This document shows, one piece after another, positions 54,603-64,000 of a stretch of DNA of 64,000 nt. The position numbers and the translations under genes are program-made. Positions within the stretch are counted from its first letter, which is position 1; the number at the start of each line of letters is the position of its first letter. The stretch is from Phialocephala subalpina. Lineage: Eukaryota; Ascomycota; Leotiomycetes; Helotiales; Mollisiaceae. The stretch is taken from the NCBI GenBank assembly GCA_900073065.1, contig FJOG01000011.1, positions 450,882 through 514,881 on the forward strand. The letters are read 5' to 3'. The notes beneath the pieces are model-generated. The model did no database searches. It saw only the letters and a list, made by a program, of their open reading frames with translations, and had not been told where the DNA came from.

Positions 54603-57600
54603 TGCGTAGCGTGTTAGCAGTAGAGCATAGAGACGTAGAGCAAAGATACGGCGCTAATTCCGAAGCAAGATTTTCCTGGAAAGATTATCTTCACAGTTAT
54701 ATTGCCTGTCATTCTCTAAGACAAGTAGTTTGAGCACGATGAATGTACCGCAACTATGTACTTACTGTAAGGCCCAGTATCGTTGTTTTGCTCCAGCCAT
54801 AGGTTGCCAATGTAATGTGACTCTGGACCATCATTTTGAGACTCAGGTTAGCATACCAAATTCTCGGTGCGCAATAGATAGCCACGACGTATCCAGGTTA
54901 AGATTTGGGCGTACTCGAGAGATGGGGATGTCACTGATAGGATATTGGACATGCGGTCCGCGAAGTTTTGCTCCCCTGGGCGGTAAACATTGGTCTCATA
55001 CTAACTTTGTTAGAAAGAATTTGACTCGGGCAAGTAAGACATACCGAATTCTTATACTGTACTAGACTGAGCCCTATGATTGTTCAGTCAGATCTGGAGA
55101 TTGAAGAATTCCGTCTACTCCCGAGTGCCGTACCTATCATGTATGACTTGCCATTGGCAACGGCTCCGTCCATAAAAGTCTCGTCCGAGGAAACAGATCA
55201 GTCTCCAGTTGATCCCCTAGCAGGCCAAGATGATTCCCAGCCTATTCATCCAGTCAGCAAGGTTGGAAATAGTCGCTCTAGAGATGCTCTGAGATTAGGA
55301 TGAGCAGGCGTATTTGAGGAATTGATATGTACGATGAAAGGGGACTGGTTGAGGGAAAGAACGTCAAGAAATCCAGCCACGATGAAGTGGAAACCAGAGG
55401 GAATTTGCATACTGAACAAACCATCCACAACAGGTCCCCAATAAGCCTACCAGCCTGCGTTGTCCAAATAGTAGCTTTGTGTATCGTCGAAGTCGGGAAC
55501 CAAGTACATGTCGCTGACCGCGGCCAGAGCCGTTCTAGTTTCAGTCCACTGTGCGTTTAACTCTCCACCACTACTGTATGCGCTGACTCCAAATTGAGAA
55601 GCTTTTCAGGTCAGCTGCAATAAATTCCAAGTGACGTTACAATATTGGATGAGCACGGACAGACTCGATGAACATATTACTCAATTATCGGGAATTTTTT
55701 GGTCAGAAGGTGTTCATGGGGATATGTAGAACTCGTAAAAGCTCTCAAAATAGACGAATCAGAGTGCTTTTCTGTGAGTTGATCCGGCTCGTAGTCTCCT
55801 ACAGTAATGCCCGTCTAACTTTGGCTGGTTGAAGGCCTGTCTTCGTATCTACAATACTCAGGGTCTGGGTCTCAGCTTGATCGGTGACCGCTCGAAGGGA
55901 TGGATTCACGCATGAAATACAGAGGGTGGAGGTGTCAAGTTCTTCTCTTCAGGAGGTATCTGTCGTACGATTGCTTCGTGATCAATCACTGCCCGCGCGG
56001 AGGAGAAATGGCTGGGTTCGATTCAGGGATGGGGGTGGGAAAACCGATGCTTCGGAAGCCGGAGTTTGAGGAGAGTAGGATTCGTCTGAAGGTTTGAGAA
56101 GAGACAAATGCTATAGGAAATTATCTTTAGCGTGATTGGAGCCAACGGAGCTTGCAGAGTTTCTCATTATGGTAAAGCTGCTCGCAGATTGCTGTTCCGT
56201 TGGTGCTTCTCTGCAAGCTTCTTCTCTTGAGACTTCGGAGAATCCTTAATCTTAGATCATCTTTTCGAACTCGCTCTCGACATTATAGCCATTTGGACGA
56301 TCTCTCCTCAATTCTTTTCGATGCATTAACCTTGGGGGCTGGTAATTGTGTCGTGGACGTGAATGTTTGACGGTACGCGGGAATTTGAGCTTGTGGTAGT
56401 CTCGAATTTCTTATGCAGTTGCGACGGAGATTGACTGAGGATGTTTATGAAGGTATTAAGGTCTGAATTGCCACCGAGGCAGAGTGTAGAAGATCCGCCA
56501 AAGGCCTTCAATCTGCTATTGCTGTAAATTGCACCGAACACTGGCAGATCTGTACGATGTTGTTGCATTCCATGCGGGCGAGGAAGGAGCTGTGTTTGAG
56601 CGTCGCAGCCTGGGATTGTGAGTCTGGGAGGATTCAAGGCACTGCGGCTTATGGGCAATGTGTTATGGAAAGAGTCGATTGCTATCGATAGAGCTTCGTA
56701 GATCAAGAGGATCGAGTAGTTCGTTGACCGCCGTGGTTCGTAGGCTTGTGGTGGTGGTTGTGTGGAGCATTCTCAATGCCCCACAACAGATCAATACCCC
56801 AATCCCAACCCCATGACCCATCCTCCAACAATCACCAACGCAGCACCGAACATAAAACGATCCACACCCCGCACCCCCGAACTCGATACTTTTGTATTCC
56901 GACAAGACCAAAAGGTAACATTGCTTTTGCCAATACATTTACTCGTCTCACTGAAAGTCGGACTTGAGATATTTGCAATACTAAGAACAATCTTTCGCAT
57001 TCTCATCAGCGGCTCCGATAGTACAGAAAGAAGCGATTGGTGTGCCGTTACCTATTCCATGGTCAATGTAAGCACACCTCTTAAGAAACATTCAGAGAGT
57101 AGAGCTGAATGTCCTAGCAGGACTGAGACAAGTATGTTGTGGGGTAAATATTAACTTTAAGAAACAGCCTGGAAGTTAAAGAAAATGGAAATGACCTACA
57201 ACAAGCCGCGAACTCAGATATGTCGTTAAGTTTTTCGACGTAGTAATAATCCGAAGTATAGGAACCGCGCATGCTGTTGATGAGCCGGGAATGATGTCGG
57301 GGGTTTGAGGGCAGTGCATTCTGCAACCGAATGTTAATATAATAGGGCAAGGGCAGGTGATGTGCGATATCTCGACGATTTCGGCACCGATGTGTATGAA
57401 ATACGTAGGAGCGCAAGAGGTTGGTGAAGAAAAATTCGAAGGCTTGAGGAGGTCAATGTCGGTTCTTTAGGAAGGAGAGTCCACGACGTTCGAATGCGGA
57501 GCTCAAGTTGAGAACTCAAGGTGGGAGACAGCAGATGAATGCACATTTGCTAAATGATCCTTGATTAGATTATGGCACAGCAACATATAGACGAGGGGAG

Positions 57601-57822
57601 ATACATACCTGTCAAGGGCGCGCTTCGCCAATCCAGTCCCTTCCGAACATCTTGGCGACCACATGCACCACAAACACCAAGATTCCAAGACGTTGGATCA
57701 CAGTCCCAACATCAAGGGCTAAGCAAAAAAAGCAGTCGCTATATTGGTATTTATGCTCGAGCACTCAAGGCATCGAGTTCGCTATAATACAAAATCCAGC
57801 CCACATTACCATCCCATAAACA
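54603..57822. other. About 3.2 kb without a secure gene
   Basis: The least coding-like part of the window. Open frames are short (130 codons at 56762 +, with a hydrophobic LLLPIHLLVSLKVGLEIFAIL stretch; 126 codons at 56706-56326 -), and none is recognised. The missing 5' exon of the damaged gene to its left may lie at 54603-54800. Interleaved inverted repeats occur at 56142-56219. A minus-strand segment near 57620-57690 (LGILVFVVHVVAKMFGRDWI) reads like part of a membrane protein but could not be extended. Confidence 0.4.
56142..56219. repeat. Interleaved inverted repeats
   Basis: CCAACGG (56142-56148) and AGCTTGCAGAG (56149-56159) are followed by their complements in the same order, CCGTTGG (56197-56203) and CTCTGCAAGCT (56209-56219). 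The two stems therefore overlap and cannot form together as a simple hairpin. Purpose unknown; may be chance or a remnant of a small element. Confidence 0.45.
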
Positions 57823-60800
57823 TCATATCCGTCCCCCACTAACCACTTCCCTACCCAACAACTCCACCTCACCGCTCTCAGCCGTCCTCCTCCTTTCCAA
57901 TATCCATCTCTCGCCGGTAACAGGATCATCCTCTTTCAAATATGAGATACTCTCCGCAGAACCTGTGTACCGATGTTTTCTAACTCCTCTCTCTTTAGGT
58001 TCCTCTTTGGGACTTAGGCTATTATCTCTATTTGGGCTGTTGATGGAGTTGTTTGGGCTTGTGATGGAATTGCTGTTCGGACTGCTGAGAGAGTTGCTGA
58101 TAGAACTACCGGCCTCTCTATTATGATTGGTATTGCCAGCATCGAGATTCCCGAAACTCTGAGTTAAAGTAGGACTCCCAGGTGGCGAGCCAGCTTCACT
58201 GTGCACATTCCCCGGCGTACCAGTCGCACTAGCTTCCTCGCTCACAAGACTGAATGTGCTGTTCTTCCGCCTGTGGCCTTGTGCTGATGTAGATGGATGT
58301 TGCCAAGGATTCAACTGGCCCACAGGACTGCTCTCTTCAGCACCGCCTGCACTTCGTGGACTCCCTCCATTGCTGCTATGTAAACTTGCTTGGCTGCCTC
58401 CCCACGCTTTGCTCCGTAATTTGAGAAGGGCATCGAGACTCATTTCTCCGTCATAGTCAGCTGGACTTCGTAGCATGCTGGTAAGCTGTGCTAGCCCAGG
58501 ACTAGCTATGCTGCTCGGACCAAGAAGACTCATGAAGCTGTTTCGGTTCGAGTATTCGCTCCTTTCGGTGATGGGCGTCAAGTTTGGTTCCCTTGATGCA
58601 ACTCTCCCGCTTTGGCTTCGGAGAATGCCTTCATGGCCTCTGGGACCGAAATAGCCACCGTTTGCGTATTCGGCTTCTGCAGCTGCGGGCGCGGAGTAGA
58701 AGCCGAATTCTTGGCCGTAGAATCCATCGCAGTCGTTGGCGAGTGCTTCGGCGTTGGCTGCAGCGATTATTGGATCGTCTTCGAGAACATCGTCGTAATC
58801 GAAGTCATCTTCTAACTCGTAGGAGGGAGAAAAAGGTTCGTAGTGTGAGGTATGGCTGGAGTCGGGGACAAGGCCAGGCTGGGTATCTTCTTGTTCCGAT
58901 GGAGTAGGAGGTGGGATGCTGTCGCGTCGAAATTTGCCGTTGGCTGCAGCTGTGAATGCAGCTTGAGCAAGAGCTGATTGGTACGCGGCCAGAGAATCTT
59001 GGGTCAGACCATGGGATTGTGGAAGACTCATAGATGTCTGTTTCTCTGATACGGATGGCTGCGGAGCTAATCCTCCTGAGAATGTCCCAGGTGAGACGGC
59101 ACTTTCTGGTCCCGCCGGTTCCGCCGAAGTATCCTTCTTGATCGGGGACAATGGCTTGTCCGGTCCCACCGTAGGCGGTTTATATAATGTCGGTAATGTC
59201 GAGAATGCTTGCAATGGTCTTCCATATTCATCCGTGTCAACATTGTCAAAAACAGATTCATCAAACTCGACATTATCTTCATCATCTGCAGGCCCAGTAA
59301 TGATCCCGTCATCGAAGTAAAGATCATCATCATCCAAAGTAGCGGGTCTGGGAAATTCATCCACTTCAGGCGTTGCTTGCATTTTAGGTTTGAAAGGCGG
59401 AATCTCCATCCCACGAAGGCCAAGACCTTGAAAGGGTGGATTCATAGAAGACTTCAGCTCAGGAGAGACCGGAGATGTAGACGATTGGCTTTCTTGCATG
59501 CCTTGATGCATGTGTGGGGAATTCCTCGTCATTGCAAAGCCTATAACCTCGCCGTTCATATCCCGTGGAGTGCTCACCATCCCAGGACTCGATGGACTCA
59601 TCGGCGTAGCTAATGTTGATTGCTGAAACGTAAAGCCTCCCAAATTTGCATCATCCTGTGGGACATCGTATGGATCTGGATCCTCGTCTTCCTCTTCAAA
59701 ATCAGCGTTGACACCTGGTATTGGCTCCTCAAGGTCCGCATAAATATCATCCTCGTCTTCAAGATCAGCATTGACGCCTGGTATTCGTTCCTCGAGTCCA
59801 TCATCATCCATCATCCCATCATAATCAAAGTCATTTTCGAACTCCTCTTCCAACCTGTCTTCATCTGCTTCCGCCTTCCGTTCCAGGGCCTTCTGGCGAT
59901 GTCTATCCTCCAACAACCTTTCCTGCTCCGCAGCGCCAATCATATCGAAACTAAACCGTGATGAAGTGCTCTTCATATGTTTCGGAATTCCATCCTTAGC
60001 CGATACCTCCGAGACACCCCGCGGTCGACCTTTCTTCGACAGAGCTGGCTTGGGAGGCGTTGCCCCCGGATCTATCGAGATACGTCGCGGCTCAGGCTGT
60101 CCCTCATTCTTCGGTGGCACTGGAGGTGGAACATCTGGCACATCTGGGATGGGCTTTTGAGCACTTATCCTCTGTATATGCTGTATTTGCTTTTCAGCTG
60201 AATCGTTGTTTTTGGCTGACGAATGCGGATCAGGTACTGGTTGAGCACCTCTGGCGTATGGGGGTTGAGGTAATGGCAGATCTGTCAAGTCACTAGCTTT
60301 CCGTACATGGGGGCCAGCTGCCGGGTATTGCTCTTCTTCGAAATTCTCCGTGAACGCAGGTGTATGGCTCCCTCCACTCCATGGACTCGTTGCACTGTCA
60401 TCTCCGGGATGCAAATCTGCCATAGGACTTCGCTGAAACTGTTTGGGGGCGTAATTTGTTGGAGGTTCTTCTCGGACATCATTGTAAGACATGTTCCTCC
60501 TAGGTCGTGGGGCACTGAAGTCATGGACGACTGTTCCTCGAATCCTGGGGTCAAAGGTCTTCTCAGAATAATTACTACCTCTGTGAGTTACGAGTGACTC
60601 TGGTGCTAATTGTGCAACTGCTTGTGATGTCCTGCGACGTGCCAGCAAAGACATTGGGTTCAAAAGATTCAGCCTAGACCTTTGTTGAACCGGCTCGAAT
60701 GTAGAAGCCACAGGAGCTGGCGGTGGACTCGGTAGCCTTGCGCCGTGAGGTCGTCTGCCATGTACTGGTCGGTTTTGTGCATCTGCGTATGACTGACTAG

Positions 60801-61224
60801 CATCTGGAGGTCTCGGTCGAGAGGTCACCTCGAAAGTGCCCTTAGGCTGACTGGTATAATTCGACGGAGCAGCATTTCCTGCTGACTCCGGCCGCTGCGT
60901 GCCAGCATAGGGCATTCTTTGATGGTTGCTGAACGCATATACATCTCGAGGTCGTGTATTTTCTTTGTAGAAGTCCCCATTTTGTGCCCTTGGATCCCTC
61001 TCGAACCTCCCACTTCCTTCATTTGAATCTGCGGATGAAACACGAGCTATAGGAGGTAATGGGGGAGGTGGAAGACGCGTCGGTGCTGGTGGAAGAGCGT
61101 CTTGACGCGGAGGATGACCGTGGTCAAAATGTTGGGTAGCCTCGAAGGGCTGTGACTGCTCTGCCGGCGAAGTAGGATTTGATGGTGTGCGCTTGTGGTA
61201 ACCCGGACGCAGTTTGCCAAACAT
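57823..61224 (-). CDS. Large conserved disordered ascomycete protein (about 1133 aa)
   Basis: Single uninterrupted frame starting MFGKLRPGYHKRTPSNP. No enzymatic domain. The N-terminal half is Pro/Ser/Arg-rich with PPPPLPP runs. A conserved centre reads RISIDPGATPPKP, GRPRGVSEVSAKDG and SSRFSFDMIGAAEQERLLEDRH, followed by a Glu/Asp-rich stretch with the internal duplication IPGVNAD at about residues 480 and 505. A Ser/Pro-rich middle follows, then NSFMSLLGPSSIASPGLAQL, and a conserved C-terminus with RKHRYTGSAESISYLKED and ERWILERRRTAESGEVELLG. Similar fungal proteins carry misleading AGA1/agglutinin-type names in databases; I see no wall-anchor features. Acidic and disordered, possibly a cortical or signalling scaffold. 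Function unknown. Confidence 0.82.
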   Translation of the reverse strand: MFGKLRPGYHKRTPSNPTSPAEQSQPFEATQHFDHGHPPRQDALPPAPTRLPPPPLPPIARVSSADSNEGSGRFERDPRAQNGDFYKENTRPRDVYAFSNHQRMPYAGTQRPESAGNAAPSNYTSQPKGTFEVTSRPRPPDASQSYADAQNRPVHGRRPHGARLPSPPPAPVASTFEPVQQRSRLNLLNPMSLLARRRTSQAVAQLAPESLVTHRGSNYSEKTFDPRIRGTVVHDFSAPRPRRNMSYNDVREEPPTNYAPKQFQRSPMADLHPGDDSATSPWSGGSHTPAFTENFEEEQYPAAGPHVRKASDLTDLPLPQPPYARGAQPVPDPHSSAKNNDSAEKQIQHIQRISAQKPIPDVPDVPPPVPPKNEGQPEPRRISIDPGATPPKPALSKKGRPRGVSEVSAKDGIPKHMKSTSSRFSFDMIGAAEQERLLEDRHRQKALERKAEADEDRLEEEFENDFDYDGMMDDDGLEERIPGVNADLEDEDDIYADLEEPIPGVNADFEEEDEDPDPYDVPQDDANLGGFTFQQSTLATPMSPSSPGMVSTPRDMNGEVIGFAMTRNSPHMHQGMQESQSSTSPVSPELKSSMNPPFQGLGLRGMEIPPFKPKMQATPEVDEFPRPATLDDDDLYFDDGIITGPADDEDNVEFDESVFDNVDTDEYGRPLQAFSTLPTLYKPPTVGPDKPLSPIKKDTSAEPAGPESAVSPGTFSGGLAPQPSVSEKQTSMSLPQSHGLTQDSLAAYQSALAQAAFTAAANGKFRRDSIPPPTPSEQEDTQPGLVPDSSHTSHYEPFSPSYELEDDFDYDDVLEDDPIIAAANAEALANDCDGFYGQEFGFYSAPAAAEAEYANGGYFGPRGHEGILRSQSGRVASREPNLTPITERSEYSNRNSFMSLLGPSSIASPGLAQLTSMLRSPADYDGEMSLDALLKLRSKAWGGSQASLHSSNGGSPRSAGGAEESSPVGQLNPWQHPSTSAQGHRRKNSTFSLVSEEASATGTPGNVHSEAGSPPGSPTLTQSFGNLDAGNTNHNREAGSSISNSLSSPNSNSITSPNNSINSPNRDNSLSPKEEPKERGVRKHRYTGSAESISYLKEDDPVTGERWILERRRTAESGEVELLGREVVSGGRI

Positions 61225-62041
61225 TTTCGAGTCTCAATTGATTATCCCTTTGAGTCTGTCGCGGGTTTTCGTGACGGTCGCTGGTCGGTTGGGTTCAATT
61301 GACTCGTGGCATGTTGGTTCGTGAAGGCCACGAGACTCGTCGATGTCTTGGCCAGCTTGCGGGGATAGAGACAATTCGAATTGTCTAGAAATTAATTGAG
61401 AAGAGTTGTCTGCCAGGGAAGAAAGGTGGAGGTGAGGTGGAGCATGTGAAGATGCTTGTTTCGACAGCTCGTTTTTGATAGACAAGTGACGTTGCCCTGG
61501 TTTGATAAGCTTGGGCGTAGAATAATAGATACAGTGCAATCGATCGCGTCAATTTTCAAGAAAAACACACAATCTGCCCCAGATACTCTTCCAGAACTGT
61601 ACGTACATCTATGGTTGGGTTATTTGTTGGAGAGATCAGCACGTTGAAATCGCGAAATGCGGCGTTCGGGTTTAACCTTAAGATCCAAAAATAGATGTTG
61701 GGAGCTTCACGTTACTAAAATACGAATTCGTACGATATTCATGCATATGAAGCCTTTTCGGTCTTTGTTCACGTTTTTGAAGTTTCAGATCATCTCAAGT
61801 TCATGGGAGAAATTACAGTTGCAAGATCTGCGTCCCGAAGGAGAATTCTCGCGGGATGCTGCGTCTAAAACAATGTCATGATTTTCAGGGTCGTGGGACA
61901 AGCGTTTCGTCTCATATTTTCAGTCTTTGTTGATATTTGAGGCTTCATTTCTCATTATTCGTATCTCATGTTGAATGAGTTACGCTCTGTTAAGTATTGG
62001 GTATCTATAGTTGATGTCCTTCCAGCCTGGGTACAATCACC
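61225..62041. other. Intergenic, about 820 bp
   Basis: Promoter and leader of the disordered-protein gene on the left and 3' UTR of the MFS gene on the right. It has GATAA- and TTGACTCG-type words but no gene and no clear repeat. Confidence 0.4.
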
Positions 62042-63858
62042 CTAAGAACTTCTCTTTCCATACGGCTCGAATGGGAAGGCGATGGCTACTGCAGCCATAG
62101 CGATATATAGAGCAGCGCAGACGTAGATAGGTACTGATGTCGATGTATTGGCGTATGTGGCAACCACGGCAGAGATGATTCCCATGACACGGTTGCAAGC
62201 AACAGCAACACCGTTGCCTGTTGCTCGATGGGCTGAGGGGAGAACCTCTGGTGTGTAGGCGTACAGAGTGCCATAATATATATTCAAGCAGAAGGCGATG
62301 GCACAACTGAAGCCGACGTTTTGTGCTTGATTTCTGATGGCCGTGTATGCAAAGAAGAATGCCATGGTGACCAGCGCACCGATGACCATGGTGTACTTTC
62401 GTCCGAGGATTTTGAGATTGCACATCCATCCTGCCAACATTGGACCAGGAATTCCACTGATGTTGACCAAAGCATAGTTCCTCCATGTGTCGTAGGTTGA
62501 TAAATTTCCGAAGTCCGCACCACGAGACGCGAGATAGCTGCTGAGGAAGACATAGAATAGAGGATAAGCCAAACCGATGAGCGTCCAAGAGAGCCAAATC
62601 AAAGCTGTGGAGAAGCCAATTGTTCTTGTAGCGAACAGTCCGCGAAAGTGTATTGTCAGCTCGGACACCGAGAAAGCATTCTTAGCGTGTGCAGAATTGA
62701 TAACTCCACAAGCATCGAGCTGTTCAAGAGTGATTGAGCACGGTCGGTTGTACTTTTTGGCCATCTTGTGAAAATCTTCCACGAGACGCTGGTCTTTTCC
62801 TTCTCCGAGGAGGTATTTGGGCGTTTCTTTGAGGCGGATGACTGTGATTCGAGCCACACTCATAACGAGGACGAGACATCCACTGGTATACATAACGTAT
62901 CTCCAGCCCATGTTGCTGTGCTTATAGCACACGGAGGTTCTGACGCCGTTGTCATCGAATGGATTAGGGCAATTCCACTTTAGAGGCGCTGAGAGTGTTA
63001 TCAGCTAATGCACTTTAAATGTTCTCATGAAGATGGGACATTAATGCGTATGTGAGAGGGTTGGAGAACAAGCTTACACAGAAATCCCCAGGCAATGAAC
63101 CCCGCAATGGCTTGACCCAGACCCCACCAAGCAGCTAACCATGTGAGAACCCATTGTTTATTGGAGGGGAGGTACTCGATAAAGACTGTGGTGTCCATAA
63201 TCAAGTTTCCACCACCTCCAAATCCCAGGAAAGCAATGAAAACTGCCAAAGCTACCCAATTCGGCGATGCTCCAGCAACGATTGTGAAGAACGAACAGAT
63301 GAACAGAGAGACATTGAATGCGAATCTTCTGCCAATGATATCTCCGCTTATACCCCAGAAAAGTGCCCCGAAGAGCATACCGACATAAACCGCGATTGTC
63401 AAGGCTCGTGCGTAGGATGGAGTAAATTCGTAGCCAGCTTGGGTGGAGATGATCGATTGTAGGAGGAGTAACAGCGAATCGACTGCGTATCCGAATCCAT
63501 TGAGGACGAAGAGCTTCCTAAATGTCCAGTTAGAACGCTTTGATGACTCCGCAGATATGGAACATTGCAACTGAAGTAGAATGTCTTACCAATGATAATT
63601 GGTCCATCCAATCTCATCAATGGCCTTGAGATGTGTTAGCTAGGGGTCTGGGTCTGTTTGGTGCTTGTGGTATCATCTCACGTTGTTCACGAGGTGCATT
63701 TTGGCATTGAGTGCGGGGTCAACGTCTTGCAATGCAAGAATATCGGCGCCCTCTGCCACGGAGTAGCCATCGAGAACCACGTCTGGCTCGCCCAATGCAG
63801 CTTTCTCGTTGTCTTTCCCATTGCTCGCAGCAATCTTTGGGCTATGATCGGAGGACAT
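62042..63858 (-). CDS. MFS transporter, SVOP/sugar-porter-like (about 532 aa)
   Basis: Twelve-TM membrane carrier. Exons 63858-63682, 63624-63590, 63517-63078 and 62988-62042 sum to 1599 nt; introns are 57, 72 and 89 nt. Exon 2 is only 35 nt and encodes AIDEIGWTNYHW, a segment this family conserves just before TM1 (KLFVLNGFGYAVDSLLLLLQS). Further motifs: the loop GISGDIIGRRFAFN after TM2, FLGFGGGGNLIMDTTVF, LAAWWGLGQAIAGFIAWGF, RLKETPKYLLGEG after TM6, and in the second half YGTLYAYTPEVLPSAHRATGNG, the typical PE..P...R..G motif of sugar-type carriers. Start MSSDHSPKIAASNG; hydrophilic N-terminus of about 75 residues. Close to synaptic-vesicle-protein-like organic ion/sugar carriers of ascomycetes; substrate unknown. 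Confidence 0.9.
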
Positions 63859-64000
63859 GTTGAGTAGCGGATTCGAAGATATATATTCGAAGTTTGGAAG
63901 ATGGCGAGGCTGCTTCAGTCTTCTGACTTCTCTCTAGTGATCGAAGAATACAGAAGGAAAGAACGACTTTCTAAAGGGAAGGAAGAGAGTAGAGAAGTCG
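63859..64000. other. Upstream region of the last MFS gene
   Basis: 142 bp to the window edge, presumably 5' leader and promoter-proximal sequence, purine-rich on the plus strand. Nothing further can be said. Confidence 0.4.

Overview
The window is nuclear DNA of a filamentous ascomycete (Pezizomycotina). The evidence is a dense set of intron-bearing genes with GT..AG introns, mostly 44-72 nt, carrying CTAAC-type branch sites; Zn2Cys6 regulators; many fungal MFS carriers; a Dsc2-like rhomboid pseudoprotease; and a LaeA-type methyltransferase. Protein content suggests Leotiomycetes, but that placement is an impression only. A run of Ns (38006-38388) marks an assembly gap. I see no tRNA, rRNA, CRISPR array or recognisable transposon.

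Layout. 0-3 kb: dolichol kinase (-). 3.8-8.5 kb: a Zn2Cys6 regulator (-) divergent from a 14-TM DHA2 multidrug carrier (+). 9.4-15 kb: a decayed stretch with a disrupted GNAT-ankyrin gene, an intact secreted beta-propeller gene and a 5'-truncated, frameshifted GH5 glycosidase relic. 15.7-21 kb: housekeeping block with Dsc2 (-), cis-prenyltransferase (+) and an ING/PHD chromatin protein (+). 23.2-25.3 kb: F-box/LRR protein (+). 26.9-32.6 kb: an AmyR/MalR-like Zn2Cys6 regulator (-) divergent from an alpha-glucoside-type sugar transporter (+). 33.9-38.6 kb: a large disordered protein (-) and a gene broken by the assembly gap (-). 40.3-42.2 kb: an amino-acid transporter with a one-base frameshift, followed by a ~74-bp tandem repeat. 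44.7-46.8 kb: a Ser/Thr-rich secreted protein (+). 48.4-52.3 kb: a 12-TM MFS carrier (+) and a LaeA-like methyltransferase with two microexons (+). 52.7-54.7 kb: a damaged gene for an uncharacterised protein (-). 57.8-61.2 kb: a large disordered protein (-). 62.0-63.9 kb: an SVOP/sugar-type MFS carrier (-).

How the genes relate. Dolichol kinase (first gene) and cis-prenyltransferase (17 kb) act in one pathway, making dolichyl phosphate for protein glycosylation. Two separate regulator/transporter divergent pairs look like local control modules for drug efflux and sugar uptake.

Most notable observation: two non-homologous MFS genes 42 kb apart (8112-8222 and 49855-49965) each contain a 111-nt intron, and the two introns are about 83% identical by hand alignment, including an internal hairpin region. 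This is the signature of introner-like elements (near-identical, multiplying introns). Exon coordinates were inferred by eye from frame, splice signals and protein similarity; for intact genes the exon lengths sum to a multiple of three.
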